Made by a program: the position numbers and the translations under genes
The notes under the pieces: model-generated
The model's input: the letters and a program-made list of their open reading frames with translations, nothing else
The model's database searches: none
What the model was told of the DNA's origin: nothing
In this document: positions 35,240 to 43,351 of the stretch, one piece after another
How positions within the stretch are numbered: position 1 is the stretch's first letter
Layout of the letters: every line of letters starts with the position of its first letter
Assembly (NCBI GenBank): GCA_024711325.1
Contig: JANJTC010000005.1
Location: forward strand, 1,268,172-1,332,171
Direction of reading: 5' to 3'
Origin: Bacteriovoracaceae bacterium
Lineage (GTDB): Bacteria > Bdellovibrionota > Bacteriovoracia > Bacteriovoracales > Bacteriovoracaceae
DNA: 64,000 nt

Positions 35240-36871
35240 ATGAATCAAGACATTTTCGACTGGATTTTACTTCTTGCGAGATGGTTGCATATTACTGTGG
35301 CCGTAACCTGGATAGGAACTTCCATTTTTTTCATGTGGCTTGATCGCAGCTTCGAGGCCAACCCTGACTCCAAAAAGCCTGGCCATGTGGGAGAGGTATG
35401 GATGGTTCATGGAGGAGGGTTTTATCATGTTGAAAAACTCTTAATGGGACCCACTAAAGTCCCCGATCGTTTGCACTGGTTTAAGTGGGAATCATACTGG
35501 ACTTGGATGAGTGGGATGTTCTTAGTAGGACTCATCTTTTACACTGGCGAAGGTATGTTCTTGTTGGATTCAATGGTTTCCAATATCACTTACTGGCAAG
35601 GAATTGGGATAAGTTTACTTGCCATCTTCGGATCATGGTTTTTTTATGACTTTGTCTGGGAAAGATCCTTTGTAAAAACAGCACCACTATTGGGGCATCT
35701 GCTAACTTTGAGCTGGTTTGCAGGCATGACTTATTTTTTATGCCACACCTTAAGCGGTAGGGCGGCCTACCTCCATGTGGGTGGAATGCTCGGTACCTGG
35801 ATGACGGCCAATGTTTTTATGCGGATTATTCCACGCCAACTCAAAATGGTTGAGTCTTCCAAAAAAGGCGAACCCGTCAATCAGGACTGGGGAAAGAATG
35901 CAAAAAATCGTTCCACTCATAATACTTATTTTACCTTACCGGTAATCTTTATCATGCTTAGCAATCACTTCCCCAATACCTATGGGCATGAACTTAACTG
36001 GCTCATCCTCCTTTTAATTAGTGCAGGTGGAGCGGCGATCAGAGAATACTTTGTGGTGAGACTTTCAAACCCCAAGCGTTCCATGAGTGCCGCCGTCATA
36101 GGAATTGCCCTGATTACAGGAGTGATTATCTTTTCTCAAGGTGATAACAGTGCAGTGGCAGAAACTCCGGTTGAGTCACGCAAGCATCATCACGAAGTCA
36201 AAGTTATTGAACCTGCTACCGCTACTGCTGAAAAGGGTAAAGCTTTTGATGTTAAAGGGGTGGTTTCTTTTGAAGGCCCGGTTCCTCAAGGGAAAAAACT
36301 TAACTTACCCGCCGGATGTTCAAATCCGGGGCAAGGGGACGTTTTTTCCAATGAAGTCATAGTCCATGATGGAAAACTTCAAAATGTATTAGTGCGGGTT
36401 GTGAAAGGTCATGAAGGGAAAAAGTATACGGACGTGCCTTCAGAGAGTGTTGAACTTGATCAAAGAGGGTGTATCTATATACCGCGGGTGACAGCAGCAC
36501 GGGTTGGCCAGGAAGTGACATTTATTAATTCTGATCCGATCTTTCACAATGTGCGATCAGTGACTAAAGAGAATCAGAAATTTAATGTGGCCATGCCAAG
36601 AAAAGATCAGCGGATTACGAAAATTTTTACAAAACCAGAAATATTCCTTCAGGCCAAGTGCTCCGTTCATCCCTGGATGGGCGCCTATGTGGCAGTGATA
36701 GATCATCCTTTTTTCTCGGTTTCAAATGAGAAAGGGGAATTTAAACTTGAGGGGCTCCCGGCCGGTGAATATACAATCGAGGCCTGGCACGAAGTTTTTG
36801 GAACTCAAACTGAAGTGATCAATGTTACCGATGATAACGTAAATGGCATTTCATTTACCTTTAAAAAGTAG
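35240..36871 (+). CDS. puuD: PuuD-type membrane urate oxidase with C-terminal cupredoxin-like domain
   Basis: Residues 1 to about 300 are the DUF989/PuuD membrane domain: RWLHITVAVTWIGTSIFF, VHGGGFYHVEKLL and HWFKWESYWTWMSG, about eight membrane helices. PuuD oxidises urate to 5-hydroxyisourate and normally ends in a cytochrome c domain that passes electrons to the respiratory chain. Here no CxxCH is present. After a His-rich linker, residues about 335-490 form a cupredoxin-like domain with His436 (IFHNV) and Cys474, His477, Met480 (CSVHPWM), a type 1 copper ligand set, then a carboxypeptidase-regulatory-like beta segment (to 543). ATG 35240 follows GGGG; the earlier in-frame start at 35195 falls in the fbaA terminator. 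HiuH follows six bases later. Electron transfer through copper is inference. Confidence 0.87.
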   Translation: MNQDIFDWILLLARWLHITVAVTWIGTSIFFMWLDRSFEANPDSKKPGHVGEVWMVHGGGFYHVEKLLMGPTKVPDRLHWFKWESYWTWMSGMFLVGLIFYTGEGMFLLDSMVSNITYWQGIGISLLAIFGSWFFYDFVWERSFVKTAPLLGHLLTLSWFAGMTYFLCHTLSGRAAYLHVGGMLGTWMTANVFMRIIPRQLKMVESSKKGEPVNQDWGKNAKNRSTHNTYFTLPVIFIMLSNHFPNTYGHELNWLILLLISAGGAAIREYFVVRLSNPKRSMSAAVIGIALITGVIIFSQGDNSAVAETPVESRKHHHEVKVIEPATATAEKGKAFDVKGVVSFEGPVPQGKKLNLPAGCSNPGQGDVFSNEVIVHDGKLQNVLVRVVKGHEGKKYTDVPSESVELDQRGCIYIPRVTAARVGQEVTFINSDPIFHNVRSVTKENQKFNVAMPRKDQRITKIFTKPEIFLQAKCSVHPWMGAYVAVIDHPFFSVSNEKGEFKLEGLPAGEYTIEAWHEVFGTQTEVINVTDDNVNGISFTFKK

Positions 36872-36876
36872 GATCC

Positions 36877-37194
36877 ATGATTAGTACCCATATTCTAGAT
36901 ACCACCAAAGGTGCTCCGGCAGCGGATGTGACTGTTACTTTGGAACAAAAAAATGGCGAGAACTGGAAAGAAATCGGAACGGACAAGACCAATGCTGATG
37001 GCAGGATTATTTTTAATTGTCCTAAAGAAAAAGGTATTTACCGACTGACATTTAATACGGAAGAGTATTTTAAAGATGAAGAATTCTTCTTCATGAACAC
37101 GCCAATTATCTTTAATGTGAAGAATACTGATAGAAAATATCACGTTCCACTTTTATTAAACCCTTATGGCTATTCTACTTACAGAGGCAGTTAG
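36877..37194 (+). CDS. hiuH: 5-hydroxyisourate hydrolase
   Basis: The 105-residue transthyretin-related protein starts MISTHILDTTKGAPA, with the catalytic His in STHILD, and ends with the diagnostic YRGS tetrapeptide; HVPLLLNPYGYSTYRGS is intact. It hydrolyses 5-hydroxyisourate, the PuuD product, to OHCU. No signal peptide is present, so it acts in the cytoplasm. AGGA lies just before the ATG. It is sandwiched between puuD (5-base gap) and the fusion gene (1-base gap), which indicates a tight three-gene operon. Confidence 0.97.
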   Translation: MISTHILDTTKGAPAADVTVTLEQKNGENWKEIGTDKTNADGRIIFNCPKEKGIYRLTFNTEEYFKDEEFFFMNTPIIFNVKNTDRKYHVPLLLNPYGYSTYRGS

Positions 37195-37195
37195 T

Positions 37196-40100
37196 TTGAA
37201 AAAATCAGAAATTGATTATTACGACGATTTTATTTCACCGAAAATTAAGGCCCATCTTCTAAAAACTGCCACACCTGTGCCAGGATTTACAGATTTACTT
37301 CAAGTAGGGGAGAGTGGCGGTCTTGAGGGGACAGAGTCCTTGAGATTTCTGTGCGAACTCTATAATGAAGTTAAGGAAGAACTTAAAACTGTTCTCGTTC
37401 GTCGTGCTCGGGATCGTAAATTTATCGATGAAAGAACCCGCGCGATGGCGAGCTTTAATCAGGAATATAAAAGAGATTATCTTAGTCCGGATTATATGAC
37501 TGTCTTCGGTCTGGAAGATGCGGAAGGGCGAATTGTCTTAGGACCGAAGAGTGATCATTATGCCCGCTCGGGTGGAAAGGCCGTAGCACCAATTCCTGAG
37601 TGGCTCAGTGGTAATCATGTGACCTTATTTGGACCACCGGATTCGGCCAAGCTTTCCATCAATGCGATGAATGCTTACCATCGTAAGTTAAAAGATGAGC
37701 CGGAAATCGTGAGGGAATTACTTTCCACCCATGAATCCCTTCCGAAATGGGGAGCTGATGATGAAGACTCAAAAACTCCTCTGAGGGAAGATTTGATCGC
37801 TGCGGGAGTTAACCTGACTCAGTGTCTTGAAGGCACCCTAAGTGTAGAAGACGGAAAAAAATATGAACTGGAAAAAGAAAAACTCTCTCTTCCGATTAAA
37901 CGTTTTCCTGGGTTAGCTCTTCCGTGTTTCTTTTTATTTTATAAAGAAGAGGCGATTCCTCTTCATCTTTATGACTTTGCTCTGCATTTTTTCAGGAACT
38001 GGTATAACCCTAAGGCCCTGGCCTTTTATGTGCCTAAATTAGAAAACGAAGAAGAGGCCAGATACATCCGGATCATGCTGGAGGCCGCCGAGAGGTTACT
38101 TAAAAAAACTTATCCCGCCTATGCAGTGGGAAGTATCCGTTTGATGATTGTGCTGGAAAATCCTCGTGCCGTTTTTAGAACACATGAAATCATGGATGAG
38201 CTTTATCCGTATTTTGCCGGAGCAAGTTTAGGCTGGCATGATTATCTGGCCAGTACTGCCAGGCTTTTTAAAGAAGACGCCAATTACCGCATCCCGGTTA
38301 AGGCCGATCCGGATATCGTGATTAAATACATTAAGGCCTCACATGATCTTCTGGCCGAAGTGGTCGGTCCTCGGGGAGGAATTAAAGTCGGTGGGATGTA
38401 TGGCATTCTGCCAGTAAGTAACGATTTAAAATCTCCTTCCTATCAAGTGACAATTAAGGGCTATATTCGGGATGTCATCACTCAGATGAAACGCGACTTA
38501 TCCGGCTTTTGGGTGGCCCATCCGGACTTTGTACGACTGGGACTTGCCTTAGTTGAGGCCTGGAAGTTTCATCAAAAAGGGGATTCCAGCAAATTAGAGA
38601 AGATGGTGAAGTCTCTTTTGGATGAAAAATATCACCAGGAGATATTGGACTTTATTCATGGTCCGGATATTCAGGGATTGGATAAAAATGATCCGCTCTA
38701 CGCTCGCTATTTAATTGTGGCCGATATGAAGGAATCAAGTTTTATCGCCAACAATCATCCGGATGAAATCCGTTACAACGTTTTTCAGAGTCTGCAATAT
38801 ATCACTGACTGGTTATCAGGTAATGGTTGTGTCGCCTTACCAGCGCAGATTGGTGGCACGCCTGTACGGGTGATGGATGATTTAGCAACTGCTGAGCGCT
38901 CCCGCTGGGAAGTGTGGCATGAAATTTATCATGGACGTTTTTCTCTGGAAGACTTTTTGACCATCGCTCACGAAGAGTATGAGTTTATCCGGAAAGATAA
39001 ATCTAACGATAAAAAGATCGTACAAGTGAAGTGGGATGAGAGAACCGAGAAATGGTATCCGGTTGCTATGAAACTCATGATCAAGCTCATGACTGACTCA
39101 AACCCGGTGGAGTTTGCCACTCAGCTCTTTTTGCCATTCACTATTGATTCAGTTCGTGCCGCAAATTCTCCATGGGAACATGTAGTGAGACTCGATAGTG
39201 AGAAGTTCAAAATCAACGATTACGTGAAGCGCTTTAATTATTATTTTGAAATGTGTGGAAGCAGGCGTTTTGCTAAAAAAATGGCCAAAGGTGTGGCCAC
39301 CTGTGAAAAAACTGCCGAGAGTCTTATCCGTCGTTTTGAGAAAAAAGATATTCTGGATGCCGCTTCTTTTCATGGTGATATTGGTGGCAATAAAAAAACC
39401 TTAGATAAACTGGCCGCAAGTGAGCAGTCGGGAGTTCAAACTGATCAGCAAGAGCTGATACTTTGGGGCGAGAAGTATCAGGATAAATTTGGAATGAAGT
39501 TTCTGATTTCGGCCCAGGGGAAAAATGGAGCTGAACTACTCGGACTTCTGAAAGATCGTATAAATAATTCAGAAGAAAAAGAAATCGAAAATGCTAAAGA
39601 GGCCTTATGGCTGATTACGCAAAAACGTATGAGGGCCCATCCTTATAATTCCCTTTACCGTGATTTAGAGAAGGCCCTTTCAAAGCACCAGATCAATGGC
39701 GCTCAGATCACTGTGATCACACCGAAAGGGCATCAGAACCTGGCCTTTGGGAGTGCTAAAAAAACCACTTGGTTTGAATTTGCTTCCTTAAGTAAGAGTG
39801 TGGGATCGGCCTTTGCGATTGAATACTTCACAAAAAATAATATCGCCCTCACAACCTCGGTGAATGATCTTGTTCCGGAACTGGGGCTGGATCCTAAAGT
39901 CACACTTGCTCATCTCATGAGTCACTCCGCCTTAAATCTCCATTACGTGAATGGGGTGCCGGCAGATCGTAAGATGCCTAAGATTTCAGAGTTTTTAAAG
40001 GGGAATGCTGAATACGGTTATGAACCAGTAAAAGTCATTAATCCACCGGGCGAGAAGTTTCAATATTCCGGCGGAGGCTTTTTAGTGCTGGAATATCTAT

Positions 40101-41809
40101 TGGAAAAGCATTCCGGAAAATCCATTCAGGAACTCACGAGACCATTTTTAGAAAGTCTTGAGATGGAAGAGTTTAGTTTTGACCAAAGCACTCTTCCAGG
40201 CATTGAGTACGCTCACGGTTATAAAGATAATGGCGAAGAAGTTGAGGGCACCCGCAAGATGTTTCCGGCCTTTGCTGCGGGCTCCATGGGAACTGCCCAT
40301 TCCATGACTCATTTCCTTGAGCATCTTGAGAAGGCCTATCATGAACTTTCAGGTTCCGGTGGGATCTCCCATGATACGGCCCGCTTGATGCTTCATGGGA
40401 CTGATAAAGGATGTCGCAAATTTATGGGTTCATTAATGGGGCTTGGGATTTTTATCGTAGAGGCCGGACCGAATCGTTTTATGCTTCATCAAGGGGCCAA
40501 TGACGGATTCCGTTGTATTTTCCTTCACTGCTTTTTTGGGCCAGATCGTGGCAAAGGTTTAGTCGTCCTCTCCAATGCTGATTTAAAGGGAGTGCTCTTT
40601 AATGCAGAAGCGGCTCAGCTTATTTTAAAAGAATTAAATATTGAAGGCATTGATTACACTTTATTTAAATCCTCATTCACTGCGGACTCCATCCCTCAGG
40701 AAGAAATTGTAAATACCGGTTATAAAAATCTGATCTTTGATGCTTTTCTTAGAACTCGCCCGGAGGCCATTACTGAGCGAGGCCCATTGGATCCTCTCGC
40801 TCCCTACAATCTTTGTGTGGGCGGAGAAGTCACAGAAGTGACCAATGAATTATTTGCCCGGGCCGATAATCTTATCAGTGATCATTTACCAAAATTTGAT
40901 CCTGAGCTTTTTGGGGCCCAGGGAAAAATTATGGATAGCTGGGAGACGGTTCGTCATAATCTTTCCGGTATGGATGTCATGACATTTACTTTGAAAAAAC
41001 CGGCCAAGGTTAAATACATTCTTCTTTCCACGAAGTATCACTCCGGAAACTTTTCTCCGGCGGTGAGACTTGAAGGAAAAGTTAAAGGTGATTGGAAAGA
41101 GATTCTTCCCAAAACTAATCTCACCGGTCATTCCGAGATGAGAATCACTTTAGATCACGATACTGAAATGATTTCCGAAGTCAGAGTGTCTCAATTCCCA
41201 GACGGGGGATTCACACGTTTGGGTCTTTATACAGATCTTCCCGATGATGTGAAGAAGTCCTTTAATGGTGAGTGCCGGGCCCATGAAGAAAAAATTCCTC
41301 AGACCGTCAAACCTCTTAGCATTAAGTATGATGTGACTGAAACTGAGATCAAAAAGAACTGGGTAAAAGTTTCGGGCGAATTTAATAACGCTTCTCTGGC
41401 CTTGGGAGCGAAAGTTCTGAGTGCTACTGATGAGCATTACAGTCCCGCTTCTTTAGTGCTCTCTCCCTTTGCACCAATTCATATGTTTGATGGACTTGAG
41501 TCGGCCAGAAGCCGAATTCCTGGGCATTGTGAACAGGTGGTGATTGAACTCGGCAAACCGGCCAGGATTTACCGACTTGAGCTTGATTTCACTTATTTTG
41601 TAAATAACAACCCACTTGAGGTGCAGATTGAAGGTCTCTGTAATGGGAAGTGGGTGACTCTTGTTCCAAAATCTAATGTCAAAGCTTTTGCGGGAAACAA
41701 AAAAGAGTTTTTAGTCGAAAGCAGTGAAATTTTTGATCAAATTAAACTTCAATCTTATCCTTGTGGTGGGCTTAATCGGTTGAAAGTTATTTCGAAGTTT
41801 AATGATTGA
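37196..41809 (+). CDS. Four-domain fusion: malate synthase-like / OHCU decarboxylase / beta-lactamase-fold hydrolase / allantoicase
   Basis: The TTG start at 37196 follows AGAGG and the hiuH stop; ATG 37166 would overlap hiuH. Four domains fill 1537 residues. (1) About 1-640, malate synthase: FYVPKLENEEEAR, Mg ligands in MIVLEN and LGWHDY, GGMYGILP, FWVAHPDFV, catalytic Asp in DDLATAERSR. (2) About 655-815, OHCU decarboxylase: catalytic His in FHGDIGG, ASEQSGV, KFGMKFLISAQGKNG. (3) About 820-1165, serine beta-lactamase fold: Ser864/Lys867 in SLSK, Tyr957 in YSG, His1098 in HQG. (4) About 1200-1537, two allantoicase repeats ending FPDGGFTRLGLY and YPCGGLNRLKVI. Domains 2 and 4 take OHCU to allantoin and allantoate to ureidoglycolate. 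Domain 3 is the best candidate for the missing allantoinase; domain 1 could use glyoxylate. Those last two roles are inference. Confidence 0.88.
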   Translation: MKKSEIDYYDDFISPKIKAHLLKTATPVPGFTDLLQVGESGGLEGTESLRFLCELYNEVKEELKTVLVRRARDRKFIDERTRAMASFNQEYKRDYLSPDYMTVFGLEDAEGRIVLGPKSDHYARSGGKAVAPIPEWLSGNHVTLFGPPDSAKLSINAMNAYHRKLKDEPEIVRELLSTHESLPKWGADDEDSKTPLREDLIAAGVNLTQCLEGTLSVEDGKKYELEKEKLSLPIKRFPGLALPCFFLFYKEEAIPLHLYDFALHFFRNWYNPKALAFYVPKLENEEEARYIRIMLEAAERLLKKTYPAYAVGSIRLMIVLENPRAVFRTHEIMDELYPYFAGASLGWHDYLASTARLFKEDANYRIPVKADPDIVIKYIKASHDLLAEVVGPRGGIKVGGMYGILPVSNDLKSPSYQVTIKGYIRDVITQMKRDLSGFWVAHPDFVRLGLALVEAWKFHQKGDSSKLEKMVKSLLDEKYHQEILDFIHGPDIQGLDKNDPLYARYLIVADMKESSFIANNHPDEIRYNVFQSLQYITDWLSGNGCVALPAQIGGTPVRVMDDLATAERSRWEVWHEIYHGRFSLEDFLTIAHEEYEFIRKDKSNDKKIVQVKWDERTEKWYPVAMKLMIKLMTDSNPVEFATQLFLPFTIDSVRAANSPWEHVVRLDSEKFKINDYVKRFNYYFEMCGSRRFAKKMAKGVATCEKTAESLIRRFEKKDILDAASFHGDIGGNKKTLDKLAASEQSGVQTDQQELILWGEKYQDKFGMKFLISAQGKNGAELLGLLKDRINNSEEKEIENAKEALWLITQKRMRAHPYNSLYRDLEKALSKHQINGAQITVITPKGHQNLAFGSAKKTTWFEFASLSKSVGSAFAIEYFTKNNIALTTSVNDLVPELGLDPKVTLAHLMSHSALNLHYVNGVPADRKMPKISEFLKGNAEYGYEPVKVINPPGEKFQYSGGGFLVLEYLLEKHSGKSIQELTRPFLESLEMEEFSFDQSTLPGIEYAHGYKDNGEEVEGTRKMFPAFAAGSMGTAHSMTHFLEHLEKAYHELSGSGGISHDTARLMLHGTDKGCRKFMGSLMGLGIFIVEAGPNRFMLHQGANDGFRCIFLHCFFGPDRGKGLVVLSNADLKGVLFNAEAAQLILKELNIEGIDYTLFKSSFTADSIPQEEIVNTGYKNLIFDAFLRTRPEAITERGPLDPLAPYNLCVGGEVTEVTNELFARADNLISDHLPKFDPELFGAQGKIMDSWETVRHNLSGMDVMTFTLKKPAKVKYILLSTKYHSGNFSPAVRLEGKVKGDWKEILPKTNLTGHSEMRITLDHDTEMISEVRVSQFPDGGFTRLGLYTDLPDDVKKSFNGECRAHEEKIPQTVKPLSIKYDVTETEIKKNWVKVSGEFNNASLALGAKVLSATDEHYSPASLVLSPFAPIHMFDGLESARSRIPGHCEQVVIELGKPARIYRLELDFTYFVNNNPLEVQIEGLCNGKWVTLVPKSNVKAFAGNKKEFLVESSEIFDQIKLQSYPCGGLNRLKVISKFND

Positions 41810-41850
41810 TTATAGAAGTGTGTCTCTGGTTTTGAGACACACTTCTATAA
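41810..41850. terminator. Perfect 17-bp hairpin between the urate operon and the ORF6N gene
   Basis: TTATAGAAGTGTGTCTC (41810-41826) is the exact reverse complement of 41834-41850, with a seven-base loop. No long T-run follows on the plus strand. It begins one base after the fusion stop and probably protects or ends transcripts from both sides of the convergent gene pair. Confidence 0.65.
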
Positions 41851-41929
41851 GAAAACGAATACAAATGTTCTCATTCCTAGAGACGGAAAATAAAACTTAT
41901 ATCCTTTTTAAAATGCAAGGACTAAATCG

Positions 41930-42463
41930 CTAGTCCTTGCGATCTAGTCTAAGTCCAATCTTTTTTCTATTCGAAGGAAGTTTTGGGGTAATTTGATCTT
42001 CGAGATTATCCATTCTTTCAAAAACAATTTTAAAGAGCTGATTGGTGTTTTTTTTAAATTGTCCCACTTCATCTTTTAAAGAATTATCCAAGGCCATAAA
42101 ACTTCTTAACTTTGTGAATGTTCTCATGATTGAGATATTTACCTGAATGGCCTGCTTACTTTGTAGAACACTTGAAAGCATGGCCACGCCATTTTCTGTA
42201 AATAAGTAAGGAGTATGTTTAAAAACATAATTTTCACTGGTTAGCTGATCTAAGGTCGCAATTTGCGACCTTAGATCAGCTAACTGACTTAAATTAGGTT
42301 CAATCAAGAAGTCAGGGGGAAAGCGGTCAATATTTCTTTTAACCTGTTCTTTTAAGCGTTTTGTTTCGACCCCATATAGCTTTGCTAAATCACTATCAAC
42401 CATCACTCTTTGACCTTGGATTGTGTATATCATTGCCTCGATCTTTTCGATTTGAAATTTCAT
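41930..42463 (-). CDS. ORF6N-domain protein (phage/mobile-element-type DNA-binding family)
   Basis: The 177-residue protein has the ORF6N domain at residues about 10-95: IYTIQGQRVMVDSDLAKLYGVETKRLKEQ, reported here only in part as RVMVDSDLAKLYGV, then FPPDFLI and YLFTENGVAMLSSVL. ORF6N proteins occur in phages, integrative elements and scattered chromosomal copies, and bind DNA with unknown roles. GGAGG precedes the ATG. The usual linker between LRSQ and the YxFTE motif contains a perfect 22-bp palindrome (42240-42284). It is located between two metabolic operons and may be a mobile-element remnant. Confidence 0.85.
   Translation of the reverse strand: MKFQIEKIEAMIYTIQGQRVMVDSDLAKLYGVETKRLKEQVKRNIDRFPPDFLIEPNLSQLADLRSQIATLDQLTSENYVFKHTPYLFTENGVAMLSSVLQSKQAIQVNISIMRTFTKLRSFMALDNSLKDEVGQFKKNTNQLFKIVFERMDNLEDQITPKLPSNRKKIGLRLDRKD
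42240..42284. repeat. Perfect 22-bp-arm palindrome inside the ORF6N gene
   Basis: Bases 42240-42261 are the exact reverse complement of 42263-42284, with a single central base (42262). It lies entirely in coding sequence, spanning the residues LADLRSQIATLDQLT, so it is not a terminator. Such a long arm match is far beyond chance. It could be a DNA-protein binding site, an RNA fold or a small inverted duplication. Confidence 0.9.
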
Positions 42464-42574
42464 TCATCCTCCTTTTTTTTAACAGGAGAAACTAAACGTT
42501 ATGAGAATAGCTCGGCAATATTTAGGAAAAGAGCATGAGAATAAATATCAATTTTGAATTGAGGAAATTCTAGC

Positions 42575-43351
42575 TTACTTGTCTGAATTATCCCGCACCT
42601 GAAGAAGTTCAGCAGTAATACTGATAGCAATTTCTTCCGGAAGGTTTGATCCCAAAGGCAAACCCATCGGAACGCGAAGCTTTTCAATGAAGTCTTCACT
42701 TACTCCCAGCTCTTTTAATTCTTTTTTAATTCGAATGCCTTTAACGGATGAGCCAATCACACCAACATATGGTGCATTCGGAGCATGTTTTGAGAGTTCA
42801 TGGAGAATGTTAAGGTCATGAATATGTCCCATAGTGATGCTGAGGAAAAAACTTTTGGGATCAAGTGCACTGATGAGTTCCTGAGGATTCGGATGGCAGA
42901 TGCCTTTGACTCCGACAAGTTTTGAAATCCAATCTTCTCGGGGGTCAATACAGGTCACATGACAATTGAGCGTAGTTAAGATCCGGGTTAGGGCCTGACT
43001 GACGTGGCCTGCTCCGAAAATCACAATGGGCCAGTGGTTTTGATAGAAGTGTTCGAACAGAAAACTTGATTCTCCACCACAGGACATGCCGATATCTTTT
43101 TGCAAATTCCAGGTGATTATAAGTGGAGGAACTTGTGATTTTGATTCTAATATTTCCTGGGCACGGGCAATCGCTGCCATCTCAACACGTCCGCCGCCAA
43201 TGGTACCGGAGTGCAAACCATCTTTGGTGACAATGATTTTTGCTCCCGGGTCCTGAGGAACAGAACCCCGAACCGAGATAATGGTCACGGTGACAAAAGA
43301 GGTGCCACTGGCGATTAACTTCTGACAATTCTCAAAATAATTTATTCCCAT
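42575..43351 (-). CDS. xdhC: Xanthine dehydrogenase maturation factor XdhC
   Basis: The 258-residue XdhC/CoxI-family protein has VTIISVRGSVPQDPGAKI, GTIGGGRVE, the C-terminal Rossmann motif VIFGAGHVSQAL and MGHIHDLN. XdhC binds molybdenum cofactor and inserts the sulfurated form into XdhB. It overlaps the end of xdhB by ten bases, so it is the last gene of the permease-xdhA-xdhB-xdhC operon on the minus strand. Confidence 0.95.
   Translation of the reverse strand: MGINYFENCQKLIASGTSFVTVTIISVRGSVPQDPGAKIIVTKDGLHSGTIGGGRVEMAAIARAQEILESKSQVPPLIITWNLQKDIGMSCGGESSFLFEHFYQNHWPIVIFGAGHVSQALTRILTTLNCHVTCIDPREDWISKLVGVKGICHPNPQELISALDPKSFFLSITMGHIHDLNILHELSKHAPNAPYVGVIGSSVKGIRIKKELKELGVSEDFIEKLRVPMGLPLGSNLPEEIAISITAELLQVRDNSDK

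Noticed and set aside
37166..37195. ATG at 37166 as the start of the fusion protein
   Set aside because: It lies inside the essential C-terminal YRGS region of hiuH and has no ribosome site; TTG 37196 follows AGAGG and the hiuH stop.
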